Source of the DNA: Tubiluchus corallicola
Lineage: Eukaryota; Priapulida; Priapulimorpha; Priapulimorphida; Tubiluchidae
Length of the DNA stretch: 50,040 nt
Assembly (NCBI GenBank): GCA_030141605.1
Contig: JAQGDQ010000755.1
Coordinates: 51,561-101,600, forward strand
Reading direction: 5' to 3'
Shown: positions 1 to 12,000 of the stretch, one piece after another
How positions within the stretch are numbered: the stretch's first letter is position 1
How the letters are laid out: each line of letters begins with the position of its first letter
The notes under the pieces: model-generated
What the model saw: only the letters and a program-made list of their open reading frames with translations
Databases searched by the model: none
Told to the model about the DNA's origin: nothing
Translations under genes and position numbers: made by a program

Positions 1-635
1 GTGGTAAACAACTGATCTGGAAACAGACAGTAAAGTATTTGGGTTGCGATATTTTGACAAGTGATAGTTTTTCTATTGATGTTTCAAGGTTAAAAAGGAA
101 ATTCATTGGTTCCGTGAATAATATTCTCTCAAGTATAATCGTAATGACATAGTAGCTAAAACTCTGATCAAAACATATTGTCTACCCATTTTGTTATACG
201 GGTGCGAAATTAGGGGTACATCAAACAATGAAGTTAATGCCATTAGGGTAAAATGGAACACTGCTTATAGAAAAATATTCGGTTTTAGACAAAATGAAAG
301 CGCGAAATTGTTAATGTATTTTTGTGGTACAATGCCTGCGAATTATTTAATAGATAGTCGAAAATTAAACTTTTTGAGAAAAATCGTAAACTCTTACACA
401 TTGAGAATTCCAAAGCTATGCTACTATGTAAATAACAGTCAAGTAGATTTAAGATTTAAATGTGGTTGTACTGTAGATCTAAACGAAAATGTAAAATTAA
501 AGGTTAAGAACTCATTTGAAGATTATGTTTTAAGATATCTGTTACAGACCTGTTTTACTAACATCTTTATCTTTGTAAACTGTATATTTTTATACGAAAT
601 AAACTCATAATATATATATATATATATGTATATAT
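1..635 (+). mobile_element. Decayed L2/CR1-type non-LTR retrotransposon, 3' end
   Basis: The + strand reads as the C-terminal part of a LINE reverse transcriptase. A stretch with VKYLGCDI and DVSRLKRKF comes first. After a frameshift near position 135 it continues with TYCLPILLYGCE (in the ORF from 191) and VKWNTAYRKIFGF, then CGTMPANYLIDSRKLNFLRK. The order 'KYLG - CLPiLLYG.E - WN.A.RKIFG - CG.MP' is typical of the L2/CR1 group. The frameshift and truncation show a dead copy. It ends in a TA-rich microsatellite at about 609-640, as LINE 3' tails often do. The upstream part lies outside the window. Confidence 0.8.
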
Positions 636-641
636 GTACAA

Positions 642-716
642 CAAAGTTACATGCGTCAACTATCTCAGCACTTTCTAAGGTCAGAGCCTTAGACCACCTG
701 GCCATGTTGAAGTTGA
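642..716 (-). mobile_element. tRNA-Leu-like SINE head fragment
   Basis: On the - strand positions 704-694 read TGGCCAGGTGG, one mismatch from the pol III A box TRGCNNAGTGG. The bases around it (GTGGTCTAAGGC) look like the D-arm of tRNA-Leu. No good B box or anticodon stem follows, and the segment runs into the TA repeat that ends the LINE. A tRNA-derived SINE head or tRNA relic is more likely than a working tRNA. Confidence 0.3.
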
Positions 717-897
717 CCGATCTTTTTCATCCTGTGCGATAAAAATAACATTTTCTCAAAAGTGCCAATCGGCCATATCTTGAACTTCCTATCAATCAAT
801 GCTGCATGTATTTTTACACATTGTTCCGTTGTGTGTATAAAACATGTGCTGCCATCTACGGAAGTTATTGTTCAACTAACAGCCGGTTTTCTTTCAG

Positions 898-1019
898 GTG
901 AAGCTGATTTGTCTCACGAGTGCATAGAGTTCCTATGGAATGACCACCTGGTCATCCCAATCAAGTCAACTGGAGGCATTGCGGGTGGCAGCTTTGGTAT
1001 TCCACAGAAGATATTCGAG
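898..1019 (+). CDS. Internal coding exon of an unrecognised gene
   Basis: The acceptor is TTTTCTTTCAG, ending at 897. The open frame gives residues such as DLSHECIEFLWND, VIPIKSTGGIAGGSFG and IPQKIFE. It begins in phase 2 and ends in phase 0 before GTCTGT, a weak donor. It joins in frame to the exon at 1727. The Gly-rich stretch after a hydrophobic strand (VIPIKSTGGIAGGS) looks like a nucleotide-binding loop of a Rossmann or SLOG/LOG-type fold. That is only an impression and no family is assigned. Upstream exons must lie before or near the window start, and the LINE relic at 1-635 would then be intronic. Confidence 0.5.
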
Positions 1020-1726
1020 GTCTGTCTGTCTGTCCTCTTGCTTGTATTTCTGTTATTGATAAGCTGAAAACTAAGTGAGCAATTTTGATTGGCTATGTCT
1101 GGTTGGCACTTGCACACTGAGAGTGTTGTAGTCTTTTTTAAGCAAAATAAGATTTACCAAAATGTGTTGCACTCGTATCTCCATTTACCGGCCAAAAGCG
1201 GGGAGACGTCGGTACGAATTTGCAGATTGTACGTGTTTACTGATATTAATCTAATCAGGTAGGCACTGTGTATTAGACTCTCGGTAATAATTGTCTCAAA
1301 AACGTCTAGTACAGACCGCTCCTATGCAAAAGTATGTAAAACTGTCGGATTTGACTCAAATAACTCTGCATAATTAACTCTTAACCATTTACATATGCTG
1401 ATTAAACCACTAAACATGCTGACATACAAGCTACGCACGTGTCTCTACACGCTGCTTAGATGTAAACAAAGTGACCGCCGACAACTAGTTGTTAGCACGC
1501 GAAATAACAAACTGTGTCCGTAGTATGCAGGACTTTTTAACGGTCCAGATTTTATCCAATTCTTCCTATACTAAAAGCGAGGTCCGGCAAACCAAGATAT
1601 GAGTGTGTTCTTGTTTTTCAGTTATCCGTGTAAGCTGAGTGAAAATGTTAGCAGTGTTAGTTTATGACGCACTGCAATCGTAATACGGGTGTATTGTTTA
1701 TCTAATCAAGTTCTTTCATTGGACAG

Positions 1727-1975
1727 GTTCCGGCTGGAGTCAACGAAAAGGATTGGCAGGTGCTCTCCGATCCGAACGCCAAGGTAGAGGAGGTGGCGAA
1801 AGCTGTCGCTCAGATCGTCTCGTCACTGCGCACCACGCTACGCACCGACTTCGGTGCCGAGGTCGTGGTACCGCGTCCGAAACTGCGCAACAAGTCCGTG
1901 CGAAATCGAATCTCCCAGGCCCGGCTGGCGTCCATGAAGACGGTCATGATCACAGAAGACGGAACAACTTTGTAA
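1727..1975 (+). CDS. Terminal coding exon of the same unrecognised gene
   Basis: The acceptor TTGGACAG ends at 1726. In phase 0 the exon encodes 82 residues beginning VPAGVNEKDWQVLSDPNAKV and ending TVMITEDGTTL, then a stop. GC content and codon use are clearly higher in quality than the surroundings. The first part, EEVAKAVAQIVSSLRTTLRT, looks like an amphipathic helix closing a domain. The last 35 residues are Arg/Lys-rich (RPKLRNKSVRNRISQARLAS), suggesting a basic tail. Joined to 898-1019 the sequence reads QKIFE-VPAGVNEKDW without a break, which supports both exons. Function unknown. Confidence 0.6.
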   Translation, partial: VPAGVNEKDWQVLSDPNAKVEEVAKAVAQIVSSLRTTLRTDFGAEVVVPRPKLRNKSVRNRISQARLASMKTVMITEDGTTL

Positions 1976-2320
1976 CGGTGGTGTGCTGCTGCCATCTGTT
2001 GGAAACTAGAGAATTAAAACTTCTCGGGGTTGTTATTCGTTTAGAGTGATACGTGCTGCCCTCCATCGACTATGAAAGAAATTACTTAGACTTGCCATGT
2101 TACTGCGAAAACTGTAATGGTTAATAAAGCATTGATGAAAGCGATATGTGGTGCCATCTGTCAGCGAATTTTTACATCTGTGATGACCAATTATTAATGG
2201 CGGCGATCGTAATTGCACTGATAGTACTATAATGTGAGATTTGTAAATTTGGCGTTGTGCTGATATGTGCTGCCACCTGTCACTTAGTTTTAGTATCTAC
2301 AAAGACTAATTGTAGAAAGT
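1976..2320 (+). repeat. 3'UTR region with degenerate GTGCTGCCATCTGT repeats
   Basis: After the stop at 1975 a short motif like GTGCTGCCATCTGT recurs at about 1981, 2050, 2148 and 2262, each followed by 40-80 loosely similar bases. Related motifs also occur near 845 and 47585. It may be an old minisatellite in the 3'UTR, or pieces of a dispersed element. Confidence 0.35.
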
Positions 2321-5146
2321 CTAATAGAATTATAAGACCACGAGTAATAGAATTACTCGTCTTTTATGTAATCGTAGTGCACTAATCTTGCACATAAAAT
2401 GGTAAATTTAACACCAAAATGATAAGATTTTACACAGAACGGTAAATTTACTGCCGTTTGTCCACCCTTTGCAATTCTTGCCTTCGTAGTGAGATAGTGT
2501 GACATAATATGTGGGTAATGACGAAAAATTTGCCAAATCATTTCAGACATTCAGAAGGAATACTTCAGTTATGTATAAAGTGATAATTACAGCTGTGGCA
2601 TTAGCTTATTATTGTACTATTAGATGGAAAAGAAAGCACAGGTTTTGGGTGCAGTGCACAGCATTTTGTAGTGGAGAGAACAATATGGCAGGTATCATCA
2701 TTTTAGATGCACAACACATAACTACATGCTTCTTCCACCTCTCAAAAACTCAGATAGGGAAAATATTATTGTTTACAGGTCCTAAAGTGACCAAAACTCA
2801 CCTAACTAGAAGTTTTAAAAAGCTAAACAGTGAAAACGGTCACCGGAAACTTGCTTCAATCACCTAGGCAACGGCAGTTTCCCGTGTGTGTGATGGGTAT
2901 TCGGACAATAGTGATCGCGTTCGAATGAATACGGATCACGCATCACGTACACGTGGAAAAACTTCTGCATGTTTAAATACAAACTGTTGTATACAAACAT
3001 TACATACGCATGGAGTGGTACCTTTATAGTTGATATGGCTGCACCTAACGGTCATCACGGCATTTTAAATTTTCAAATTTTATACAGCGCCGTTCCCCGT
3101 ATAAGCTGTACATGCAGTAAGACAACATCTAAGTAATGTAAAGTTTCAACACGAATTTTTTTAGCTTTCTGTAGTATCGTGTTGCCTTGTGCTTTAATTT
3201 AAAATTATTTTTTTAATTTTTCGTTTAGTATTCGCTTTTCTGCATTGATATGATTGGTTATATTGTCATCAACAGGGTCACCAATTAAGCTATGAGATAT
3301 TTTTACGTGCGCGGTAGAATAATGTTATTTTAAGCATGAAAATTTTATTTTAAAAAACTGGTGTAATTTTAACGATTTGTTGCCAGCTTCCACAAAATTT
3401 TTTTTTATGTATAATGTAAATAGAGATTGTTATTGACTGGTGATATAATGTTTGTAAATTGTGTTTAAATGAAATTTGCCCAGCGAATGACATTGTTATT
3501 GTATTAGGAAAAATCATTGAATATATGTGTGATTTATTGTTCAAATTTATGACATGTGGATAAAGCAAAGCCATCTGCTGCATCACTTCACTTCTTTTGC
3601 ATGAGCTTTACTTAATTGTGCATGTGTACAGGATAAATGTTGCATTCTGTACACTACTTTGTTTCAGCTCTACTCCACTTTTACTGCATTAATACACTTT
3701 AGTTTGACAGGAGCAATACACAAGTATTCTGTAACTGGGAACGTTTTGCCTCATGTAGTAACAGAAAATGAATTTTTGACCGATTTTTCACAAATCTATC
3801 ATTTCCAATTGAAATGCCATCTTGTAGTACCTTTTTTGCAAATCCCGGCTTTTTCGATTAAAGTGCCATCTTTTGGTGAAATTTTCCATAGACCCTGGAG
3901 AGATGGCAGCACGGTTCTGCATTTAAAACGTAATGAAATTTATGTATAGTGCCTTCTAAAGAAAAGAAATTACAGTATCATCTCCTGTCTACTCAATAGT
4001 GTTGGAATGAATGATCGTGCTTAGAAATTTGTCACATTTTTTCGAAGTTTAGGACGTGCCAATTGTAAAGATGTACATTGACCGCTAAAATGATTGTTAT
4101 GCAGATTATACACGTGTCTGTTGTTTGATTTATTAGTGTACCACAGCAATTCGTCTAAACTACAACCATCGCTTGACATATGGATAAAGCAAAGCTGTCT
4201 GTCGCATCAGTTCAGTAACTTCAAACGCCGTTTCCTTCTTGCCGTATGTGGACATTACTTAATTATGCATCAGTCTGTGTGTAGAGTGATTTACTAGCAA
4301 GAACTTGCTTGGGAACAAGAAAAAATTAACTAGGTAAGGTTCTAGCTTGCTGTTAAAACTATTGCAACAGCACGGGTTGCGAGGTGTAGTAAAGTGTGCA
4401 CAAAAATGTGTTATGTTAACCATTGACCTTTACATGATCATCATCAATTGCTGGAACTGTGAAAAGGCTTAATTCTAGAATCTTCATGTATGTCAGCATC
4501 TTGTGATGAAAAGATTGCAAGCATCGAGCTGCCAAGAGCCAATAGCCGTGTCGTTACAAACCGTGTGGTATCTAAAATCAAATTCACAAACTTGAAACGC
4601 TCATGGAGACTGTAAATAAGAATTTATATTCTGTTTAACATTGATACAAACACTTTGGTTAAGAAATCTGAGTTTACAAAACTGCGCGAGTGATGACGCC
4701 ACGTCTGGCTCGAGCAATTTTGCGAAAATTTAACGCCTTAGTAAAATCATGCCATCACAGTAGCACAAACAATTATACGCCTTGACAAAAAAATCAATAT
4801 TTGGCTTGAAACACGACATCAACATCGACGATAAAGAAAAATGATATACTTCCAACACGGAAATAATACTACTACGCAATTTTAACGCTTTCACAGTAGA
4901 GATATGGTTCATTTGATCTTACAAACAGAGACAATAGATATAAAAACTTCAATTTTTTTGGTAACAAAATTTACCCAGCTCTGCAAAAACTTCATTACAA
5001 AGACCATCTGAGCAGGATTATCAGAAATAAGAAAAAAGCATAAAATTTTTTTAGACCAGATTCTAAATTAAGATACACAAATAACATGTCAATTCAGCGT
5101 GTTAATGCTTTATAAGAGTTGGAATTAAAAATGCAAACGTTACAAC
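2321..5146. other. Gene-free stretch with fragments of dispersed repeats
   Basis: No exon-like ORF is seen. About 3040-3195 matches the 3' part of a ~650-bp repeat family also found at 13585, 33105 and 38035 (shared wording such as 'ATGGCTGCACCTAACGGTC'). About 4125-4510 is a diverged copy of 34225-34600, sharing blocks such as 'GATTTACTAGCA' and 'GAACTGTGAAAAGGCTTA'. About 3545-3610 resembles 4175-4270. The rest is AT-rich and unassigned. Confidence 0.6.
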
Positions 5147-5675
5147 CAGTGGCGGCTCGTGTATAGGTACCCCGCAACTGCAGCACCCCCTATTTTCACT
5201 CAATATTATCGATAATATTCAATATAGTAAGTCTTTTTTTCTTTAGTTCCTTCTTCATACTTGTACGGAACCAGAGCACGTGAGGGTAGTACTGTTTGCT
5301 TTACAGCCCAGCACAGTGGTGTGTTTGGCTGTTGTGTGCATGCGAAGCATATGTCTGAGATAATACACTGTACGCTAGCATCTGCTGCTAAGTAGAGAAT
5401 CTACTGTCGCTCACACAGATTGTCAATTGTCACCTGCTTAAAAACCTGTATTGGCATATTCTTGAACTGCGACAATTAAGGCTATTTGCAAGCAAAAAAT
5501 TGTGCGCTCCGGCAATGCAGTGTTTGTACGCATGCGGTCATGTGCACATGTCTGAACCCAGGAAGAAAAAGTACTGTCGCTCACACAGTTTGTTGTTAGT
5601 TGTCACGTGCTTAGGTTGTTATGTGTCATTTTCTGAAGCAGCACCCCTGCTAAATTTAACTACGAGCCGCCACTG
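5147..5675. mobile_element. hAT-like MITE with CAGTGGCGGCTCGT ends
   Basis: The element begins CAGTGGCGGCTCGT and ends with its exact reverse complement ACGAGCCGCCACTG (14-bp terminal inverted repeat). The flanking 8-mers GTTACAAC and ATTATAGC agree at 5 of 8 positions, which fits a mutated 8-bp hAT target duplication. No transposase ORF is present, so it is non-autonomous, 529 bp long. Truncated relatives lie at 16303-16638 and 26866-26957. Confidence 0.7.
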
Positions 5676-5930
5676 ATTATAGCAAGCATTAGCATATACA
5701 GTTATAACACCAACGTTGCTTAATGCCATTTTTTTTCTGGACTGGGAGGTACAAACAGCTTTAGTTGTGCATGCCGACAATCAACAAATGTCTGAATATG
5801 ATAACAAACAGAAAGCGTCATAGACTACTGCGAATTCCATTGTCACAAGAGGTCCTACCTGATGCAAATGTCCTGACTATAGCACGTAATTGAATAAGCA
5901 AATGACCCTGACGAATTTTCCTGTGCATAA

Positions 5931-6260
5931 AGATAGAGGTACAGTAAGTCCTCGCTTAGAGACAGATAGAGGTACAGTAAGTCCTCGCTTAGCGACAGAT
6001 AGAGGTACAGTAAGTCCTCGCTTAGCGACAGACAGAGGTACAGTAAGTCCTCGCTTAGCGACAGATAGAGGTACAGTAAGTCCTCGCTTAGCGACAGATA
6101 GAGGTACAGCAAGTCCTCGCTTAGCGACAGATAGAGGTACAGCAAGTCCTCGCTTAGCGACAGATAGAGGTACAGCAAGTCCTCGCTTAGCGACAGATAG
6201 AGGTACAGCAAGTCCTCGCTTAGCGACAGATAGAGGTACAGCAAGTCCTGGCTTAGCAAC
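5931..6260 (+). repeat. 33-bp x 10 minisatellite made from a transposon end
   Basis: There are ten near-identical 33-bp units of the form AGATAGAGGTACAGTAAGTC + CTCGCTTAGCGAC. Units 1-5 have GTACAGTAAG and units 6-10 GTACAGCAAG, so the array grew in at least two steps. The unit contains the terminal repeat CAGTAAGTCCTCGCTTA of the pogo-like MITE that continues downstream. Because 33 is a multiple of 3, long ORFs occur on both strands. They are by-products, not genes. Confidence 0.9.
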
Positions 6261-6892
6261 TCCCGTTTAGCGAGGTTGAACGTTTAACACCTTTTTAACA
6301 CTTAGCAACATTTTAGCGACGTTTTTTTTTACATTGCTCATAGCCATTTTTCATCAACAACTTTTTTTACCCATTTTGAAGCATTAAAATGGTACATATT
6401 GCATTATTCTGTTCTAAAAACGTGTTAGTAACCTAAACGGTGCAATTATTGTAAAGTTTTCCTTCCCGACCGACTATGTACAAAATTCTAGCTGTTTGTG
6501 TCCACCGACACTAGTAATTTTGTCTGCAACCTGTTACTATAACAACCACATTAGTACTACATGAAATTGTCTCAAGGTCGCTCCATGCAGAGCTTGGCAT
6601 TCACTACGCAGTGCTTAAACGGGAGGAGAAATCGCCAGCAAGTCTAGCTAGATGCTGGTAAGAAAAATTGGTGGTTTAAAGCAAACAGAAACAGTAGAAA
6701 TATGAATAAAACTCATAAAACTTTTAATTTATATGATCTAAGCAGCACTGATGCATTGATTTTTGCCTCCGGGACATATCTCAATTTGTTTGCATTATTT
6801 TCTACGAAAGTTCTTGGTTTCATTTAACGACGTTTCGCTTAATCGTCGCGTTTCGCCGGAACGCGTTAGCGTTGTCGAGCGAGGTCATGCTG
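5951..6892. mobile_element. pogo/Tigger-like MITE with amplified left end
   Basis: The sequence after the 33-bp array matches the MITE at 11768-12417: shared segments include 'TTTGAAGCATTA', 'GCATTGCATTATTCTGTT' and 'TTAGTAAC.TAAAC.GTGC'. A decayed right end, GCGTTAGCGTTGTCGAGCGA, leads to CTG at 6892 followed by TA, as expected for TA-target elements. No transposase frame is visible. The left terminal repeat has been multiplied into the minisatellite. Confidence 0.65.
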
Positions 6893-7457
6893 TACGTCGG
6901 TCCCTGCTATACAAAAACATACTGAAGGTAAAAGGGTAGATTTGTGATTCTCCAGCGCCCCCAAAAAAACACCACCGTAGCAAAACAATCAGGTAGAGCA
7001 ACAAGAATAAACATAATTGAAGGAATGTTTCAGTTACATCTGTGACTAAAATATGAAAAAAAATTCTAAATAAAAGAAAACACACTTAGACATATATAAC
7101 TCTATAAATAATGATAATTTTGTAAATATAGTACATAGATATATTAGCAAGTCATATATTGCACCTGTATAATAATAATATTAACCTTTTTTTCGTATAC
7201 CACTTACGACAGCAACGTACAACACAGTAAAAAGAAACAGGCATAATTATAATATCCCAAATAAGGAAATGGGCAGGCAGGTACGACACAGCAAGTTAGT
7301 GAGCTCAACTTATCACAGTTTGTAAATTTTCCGCAGAAGTATAAATAATTAGGTTCATATCTGACTAGGTGACAAGTTTAAATCTTGGAATGTCCGGAGT
7401 TCAATCCCAGCAATAACCAGGGTGGAATGATAAAAAACCGGCATCCTTTCTTTGCTA
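6893..7457. other. Gene-free spacer with a possible tRNA-derived SINE
   Basis: AT-rich and without exon-like ORFs. At about 7345-7456 a segment has GACTAGGTGACA followed about 40 bases later by GGAGTTCAATCCCAGC. These are loosely like a pol III A box and B box and are followed by 'CCAGGGTGGAA', so a tRNA-derived SINE is possible. It directly abuts the MITE at 7458. Confidence 0.3.
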
Positions 7458-7930
7458 CAGTCAACCTCGGGTATAAGGTACTCGCTTATAAGGGACACTG
7501 GTTTATAAGGGACCACCAACACCGGTCCCGATTTTTTGTAATGTTTTTCCTATGTAAAAATCTTCACATATAAGGTACTCGGATATAAGGGACTTTCGGT
7601 TATAAGGGACGATATCTTCAGGTCCCGCGTAATAGAAACCCAGGTAAATTACCTCACATATAAGAGACCCTGTGATCAAAGCGAAATTCATCGATTTTTA
7701 ACCTCAATTTTTCGCAAACTCGGTTTCCATGGTTACATACATCTCGCATCACTGAAGTAGCTTCCTACATACCATTTGCACTGAACGTGTAGCAAAAATC
7801 CATAAAAACATGGGTAAAAGTACAGGACTAGATACACCCTCGGTCTGACTCAACTTCGGGTATAAGGGACATCAGATATAAGGGACGATTTTTCTGGTGC
7901 CCGATGTGTCCCTTATATCCGGGTTGACTG
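7458..7930. mobile_element. TA-flanked MITE with CAGTCAACC(T/C)... ends
   Basis: The left end is CAGTCAACCTCGGGTATAAG. The right end is CTTATATCCGGGTTGACTG. TA dinucleotides flank both ends (7456-7457, 7931-7932). The interior is full of the word TATAAGGGAC in both orientations, giving extra sub-terminal repeats. This fits a pogo/Tc1-mariner-type non-autonomous element of 473 bp. A 5'-truncated copy lies at 15447-15822 in intron 4 of the LCOR/E93-like gene. Confidence 0.8.
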
Positions 7931-8129
7931 TATAAAGCATACAATATGCTAGGAATTAGCTCTAACATTTTTGCTTTAAAAAGTTAAAAACGTAAAAAAT
8001 TTTGATTATGATAAGTTTGATTTACAATAATGACAAAAATACTTCAAGAGACACTCAGCCAAACACAGAGTTCTCTTGTCAATTCTGAGCCGTTTAGGTC
8101 TCAATGCCAGCACAGAAACATGAGATACA

Positions 8130-8450
8130 ACCATGCTGGTAATACGTTACATGTGAGCACCGCTTCCGGAATGCAAATGTAAAGAATGTCCTGCCAAAAA
8201 ATTGGTTTGTTCTCCAACACTATAACAATTTTCTCCGACTGTGAGCGCCGCACGAAATCATTGGCACTGTGGGCAGAGATTTCAGTGCGAGATGCAACAA
8301 TGCCGGTACCATGTAAGCACCGCTTCCGGAATGCAAATGTAGAGAATGTCCTGCAAAAGATTGGTTTGTTCTCCAAAATCATAACACTTTTCTCCAAAAG
8401 TGAGCAATGCATGAAATCTTTGGCAGTGTGGGCGGAGCTGCAGCGGAGCT
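8130..8450. repeat. 160-bp tandem duplication
   Basis: Two adjacent copies carry the anchors GCACCGCTTCCGGAATGCAA at 8157 and 8317. They share 'AGAATGTCCTGC', 'TTGGTTTGTTCTCCAA' and 'TGGGC.GAG'. Divergence is roughly 15%. The ORFs on both strands here overlap and show no protein-like features. Confidence 0.75.
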
Positions 8451-8736
8451 TTCAGCGTGCAAAAGTTAATAATGGTAGAGTCAATATATGAAGAAAATAG
8501 CAAGAATGAGAGTGATACAGTCAGCCTTCAGCCTACTAGCTCAAAGTGTTATACGAGTAGCGGCTAAACCATGAACTCATGAAAACATACTGTCAAGTCG
8601 AATGATGACGGACTAGAAAACAGCATATATCTTATCACAAATTTCTCACCACAAAACTCTGCAAAAATTTCCTTACAAACATTTGGCAATAGGGGAAATC
8701 TCAGCTCACGTTAGAAGGGATGCCTTAATACACGTC

Positions 8737-8845
8737 AAATACAACAGCAAGAAATAACCATTCTGTACATCACTTCTGACAATCAGGGCAAATACAACAG
8801 CAAGAAAAAACCTTTCTGTACATCACTTCTGGCAATAAGGGCAAT
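8737..8845. repeat. 53-bp duplication in the 3'UTR of the LCOR/E93-like gene
   Basis: The words AAATACAACAGCAAGAAA at 8737 and 8790 start two copies that share 'TTCTGTACATCACTTCTG.CAAT'. They lie just downstream (on the - strand) of the stop codon at 8858-8856, so they would be transcribed in the 3'UTR. Confidence 0.75.
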
Positions 8846-8855
8846 CTTTTCTGCA

Positions 8856-9056
8856 CTACGTAGAACTCGGAGCGCTGCCGCTCTGCACGTAACTGATGAC
8901 GCTGTCGCGACTCCACGGCACAGAACCGGCCGCGGCCATCGCCTGATCGTACCGTCCCTTGAGCTGACGGAGCAGTTCGGACATGTACAGCGTTCCCGGC
9001 TGTACCCCGGAACTGAACGCAGGCACGTTGTTGGATGACTCTCCCCCGGAACTTTC
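8856..9056 (-). CDS. Eip93F: LCOR/E93-like terminal exon 7
   Basis: The acceptor TTATAATTTCAG ends at 9057. In phase 0 the exon encodes 66 residues starting ESSGGESSNNVPAFSSGVQP, including LYMSELLRQLKGRYDQAM and ending SGSAPSST, then TAG. It joins exon 6 as SDFIK-ESSGGESSN, a continuous Ser-rich linker. The two longer ORFs in other frames here are shadows. Confidence 0.8.
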   Translation of the reverse strand, partial: ESSGGESSNNVPAFSSGVQPGTLYMSELLRQLKGRYDQAMAAAGSVPWSRDSVISYVQSGSAPSST

Positions 9057-12000
9057 CTGAAATTATAAAAGACATTTCGTAATGAAATTCCAACCGCAAT
9101 TGTCACATGTCTGCAAAAAATGTAAACATGCACGCATCCATGATAATAGTTTATACTCCCAAAAAATTAAAACTAACGTAACATAAAGGTGACCACAACA
9201 TGACCAAGGGGGACAGGGTTCCATGAAAACACAGGCTATCCTGGAAAGTCACGGAGAAAACTCAGGGAAAAATAACTTGGTAAAAAGTCGGGAAAAATGA
9301 TGAAAATGGGTCGAAAAGTCGGGGAAATGGGAAAGGGTTGTAAAAATAATCACCGCGAACCAATATTTTTCCAAACATATTTTGAACAGCGATTTGTGTT
9401 CAAATAAAATTTTCCTATGGCAGTCTCCGTTACAAAATTTCTGTTACAAAGATAATGATTGGATTAAGAAAGTTTATTCGTTGAACAAGCAGGTATGTGC
9501 AGTATCTTGGTGTGGGCATCAAACGTTCGAGTTTGACCCCGTTCAAAATCGATTCGAAACTAAAATTATGGATTTGAATCATTCAGCACTAACTACATAC
9601 GTAGGGCCTCCGATTTTCTCCGACAGCAGAAAACGGACAGAATTCATGAAAATGGGCAATTGAAATGGAAATAGCTATGAAAGGCAGAATTGGTCCGATT
9701 TCCGACATTTTTGCAAATTTAATGCATACTAGAGATAGAATTTTCTTCACTTTCCGGTAAAACTAAGCAGCTTTTTCAACAGTTCGTGACCTTAAAAACT
9801 TGGAACTTAGGAACTTGGGTTCCTAGTTTCACTTTGTTTTTGCATTTGCCACGAGAAATATGGAAATTCTTTAGAACGAGCTTTTAGAAAATAGCAATAC
9901 GTTTGTGGAAAGGTTTTCCCCTGCTCACACAAACACGATCTCGCGATAGTCATGCGTATGACAGCTAGCCAGGGAATTTCCCTATGATTTGTACGAATAT
10001 GATAGGATGTTGTTCTGCAACTTTTGTGTGCAAATTAAATGTTGGCATTCTTATTTCATCATAGCCAAATACAAATGCCTGATAGACTACATACTTAGTT
10101 CATATAAAAACTTTAATTACAATCTATCACTCACTACATAACTTGATGATAAATGTAGTTACAGGGCCGTCTAGCTTTAAATTTCTCTAAAGGGAAATTG
10201 AAACGGAATTTGATCAATTTTGAAATGGAAAATCGGAAGCCCTACAGACGTTCTTTATCAATAAAATCTTTGAAAGCATCACGCAATTTAGCCATGATTT
10301 CTGTGGTAAACAATTTACTAGTGTTTTTCTTGCAGAAGAAAATCATGTGTCACACACGATCTTTGTGAGACAGTTATACTAATGAATGGAAAATTTTCTC
10401 CGAAAATCTTTAAAATTGAATTCGATTCGCATCTGAAACCTCGGAGCTCGGGTTGGATTCCAGTTCGAATGTCACATTTTTGATTCGATTTTTTTGTACA
10501 GAACGTCCACCAGCCAAACAGTGTCCGATTAACGTTTTTCCTACTTAAATTCACCAGAAAATAATTCCCCACACCAGCAGTGCGAATGTGTGTGTGTTTG
10601 TCACGAAATAAAATGAAACTGGATGAAACCATAACGGCCGTACGCTTTGCAGCCCAGTCAACACTTAAGATGGCGACACTTGTACGTAAACGTGCAAAAT
10701 GTGGCGAGGTGAAAATGAAATAGAATTTTTGAAGAAACCTCTCAGAGTAATGACCGTATTTCGTCAGGATTGCGTTTATTAGGCAGTAATGACAAAACGC
10801 CCTATCAAAGTTTACTTTAGGTGTATTGAAAGCAAAAATTTATTTTTTGGCAAAATATCGGCGTCGCTTTTGACGATATTAGAAGATATCAGCCCGAAAA
10901 TTTATTTTTTGGCAAAATATCGGCCTTGCTTTTGACGATATTAAGACATCGACTAGAAAATTTATTTTTTGGCAAAATATCGGCGTTGCTATTGCCGATA
11001 TTAGAAGATATGGGCCCAAAAATTTATTTTTGGCAAAATAACGGCGTTGCTATTGACGATATTAAAAGACATCGACTAGAAAATTTATTTTTTGGCAAAA
11101 TAACGGCGTTGCTATTGCCGATATTAGAAGACATCAGTCCGATATCCGATTTTTTTTTATACGCTAATTTGTTTGCCGATCTCCAAATATTTATCAGATC
11201 GACAGATCCCTGACCCCTACAGGTCATTCCAAAAGTTGGTACAAGGTTAGTAACAAAATGCAAATAATTATTTTCCAACGAAGTTAAAACCGATGTTAAT
11301 CAGCCATGTAAGTTAGTAGAAAAATGACAATAATTATTTTCCAATGAAGTTAAAACCGGTGTTAATCAGCCATCTAAGTTAGTAACAACATGCCAATAAT
11401 TATTTTCCAATGAAGCAAAACCGATGTTAGTCAGCTGTGTTAGAGAAAGCAGGCACACAGGTCGCATGACGTATGGGTGTCAGAAGAATTACAACACGTG
11501 TCCCCGGTATAAGGTTCAGACCTGTATGGCTTGTCCAGTTGCTAAGCACGAAGATTCAGAGCAAAAAGTATCGACAGCACATTTTTGAAAACGAAATTTC
11601 AAAATCGTTCTGACATTAACGAGTTTAAAAATTTAATCAAACGCGACGGAGCTGTTGATTATTTTATTCTCAAACACTTGAAATTATGCGAGAAAAAATG
11701 GACGGTGTTTAGTGTCTACACAAAGTGTTGCCAGAACCTATAGCGCTGCTAAGAAATCCAGCCAATACAGTAAGTCCTCGCTTAACGGCTCTCCTTTCAG
11801 CGATGCGGAACATTTGGCACCACTTTTTTTTTCACTTAACGACGCACCCTTTAGTCTTAACGACGATTTTTTTACTTTGCTAAAAGCTAATTTTCATTTC
11901 ATTAATAACTTTTTGACTTAATTTGAAGCATTAGAAAGGCACGCATTGCATTATTCTGTTTTAAAACTGAGTTAGTAACATAAACAGTGCGATTATTTTA

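Noticed and set aside
191-610. 139-codon ORF as a host gene
   Set aside because: It is the C-terminal part of a LINE reverse transcriptase with a frameshift upstream and a microsatellite tail.
5855-6270. Long ORFs on both strands (repeated DRGTVSPRLAT and LSLSEDLLYLY)
   Set aside because: They arise from a 33-bp repeat with no stop in several frames. The unit is a transposon end, not a coding sequence.
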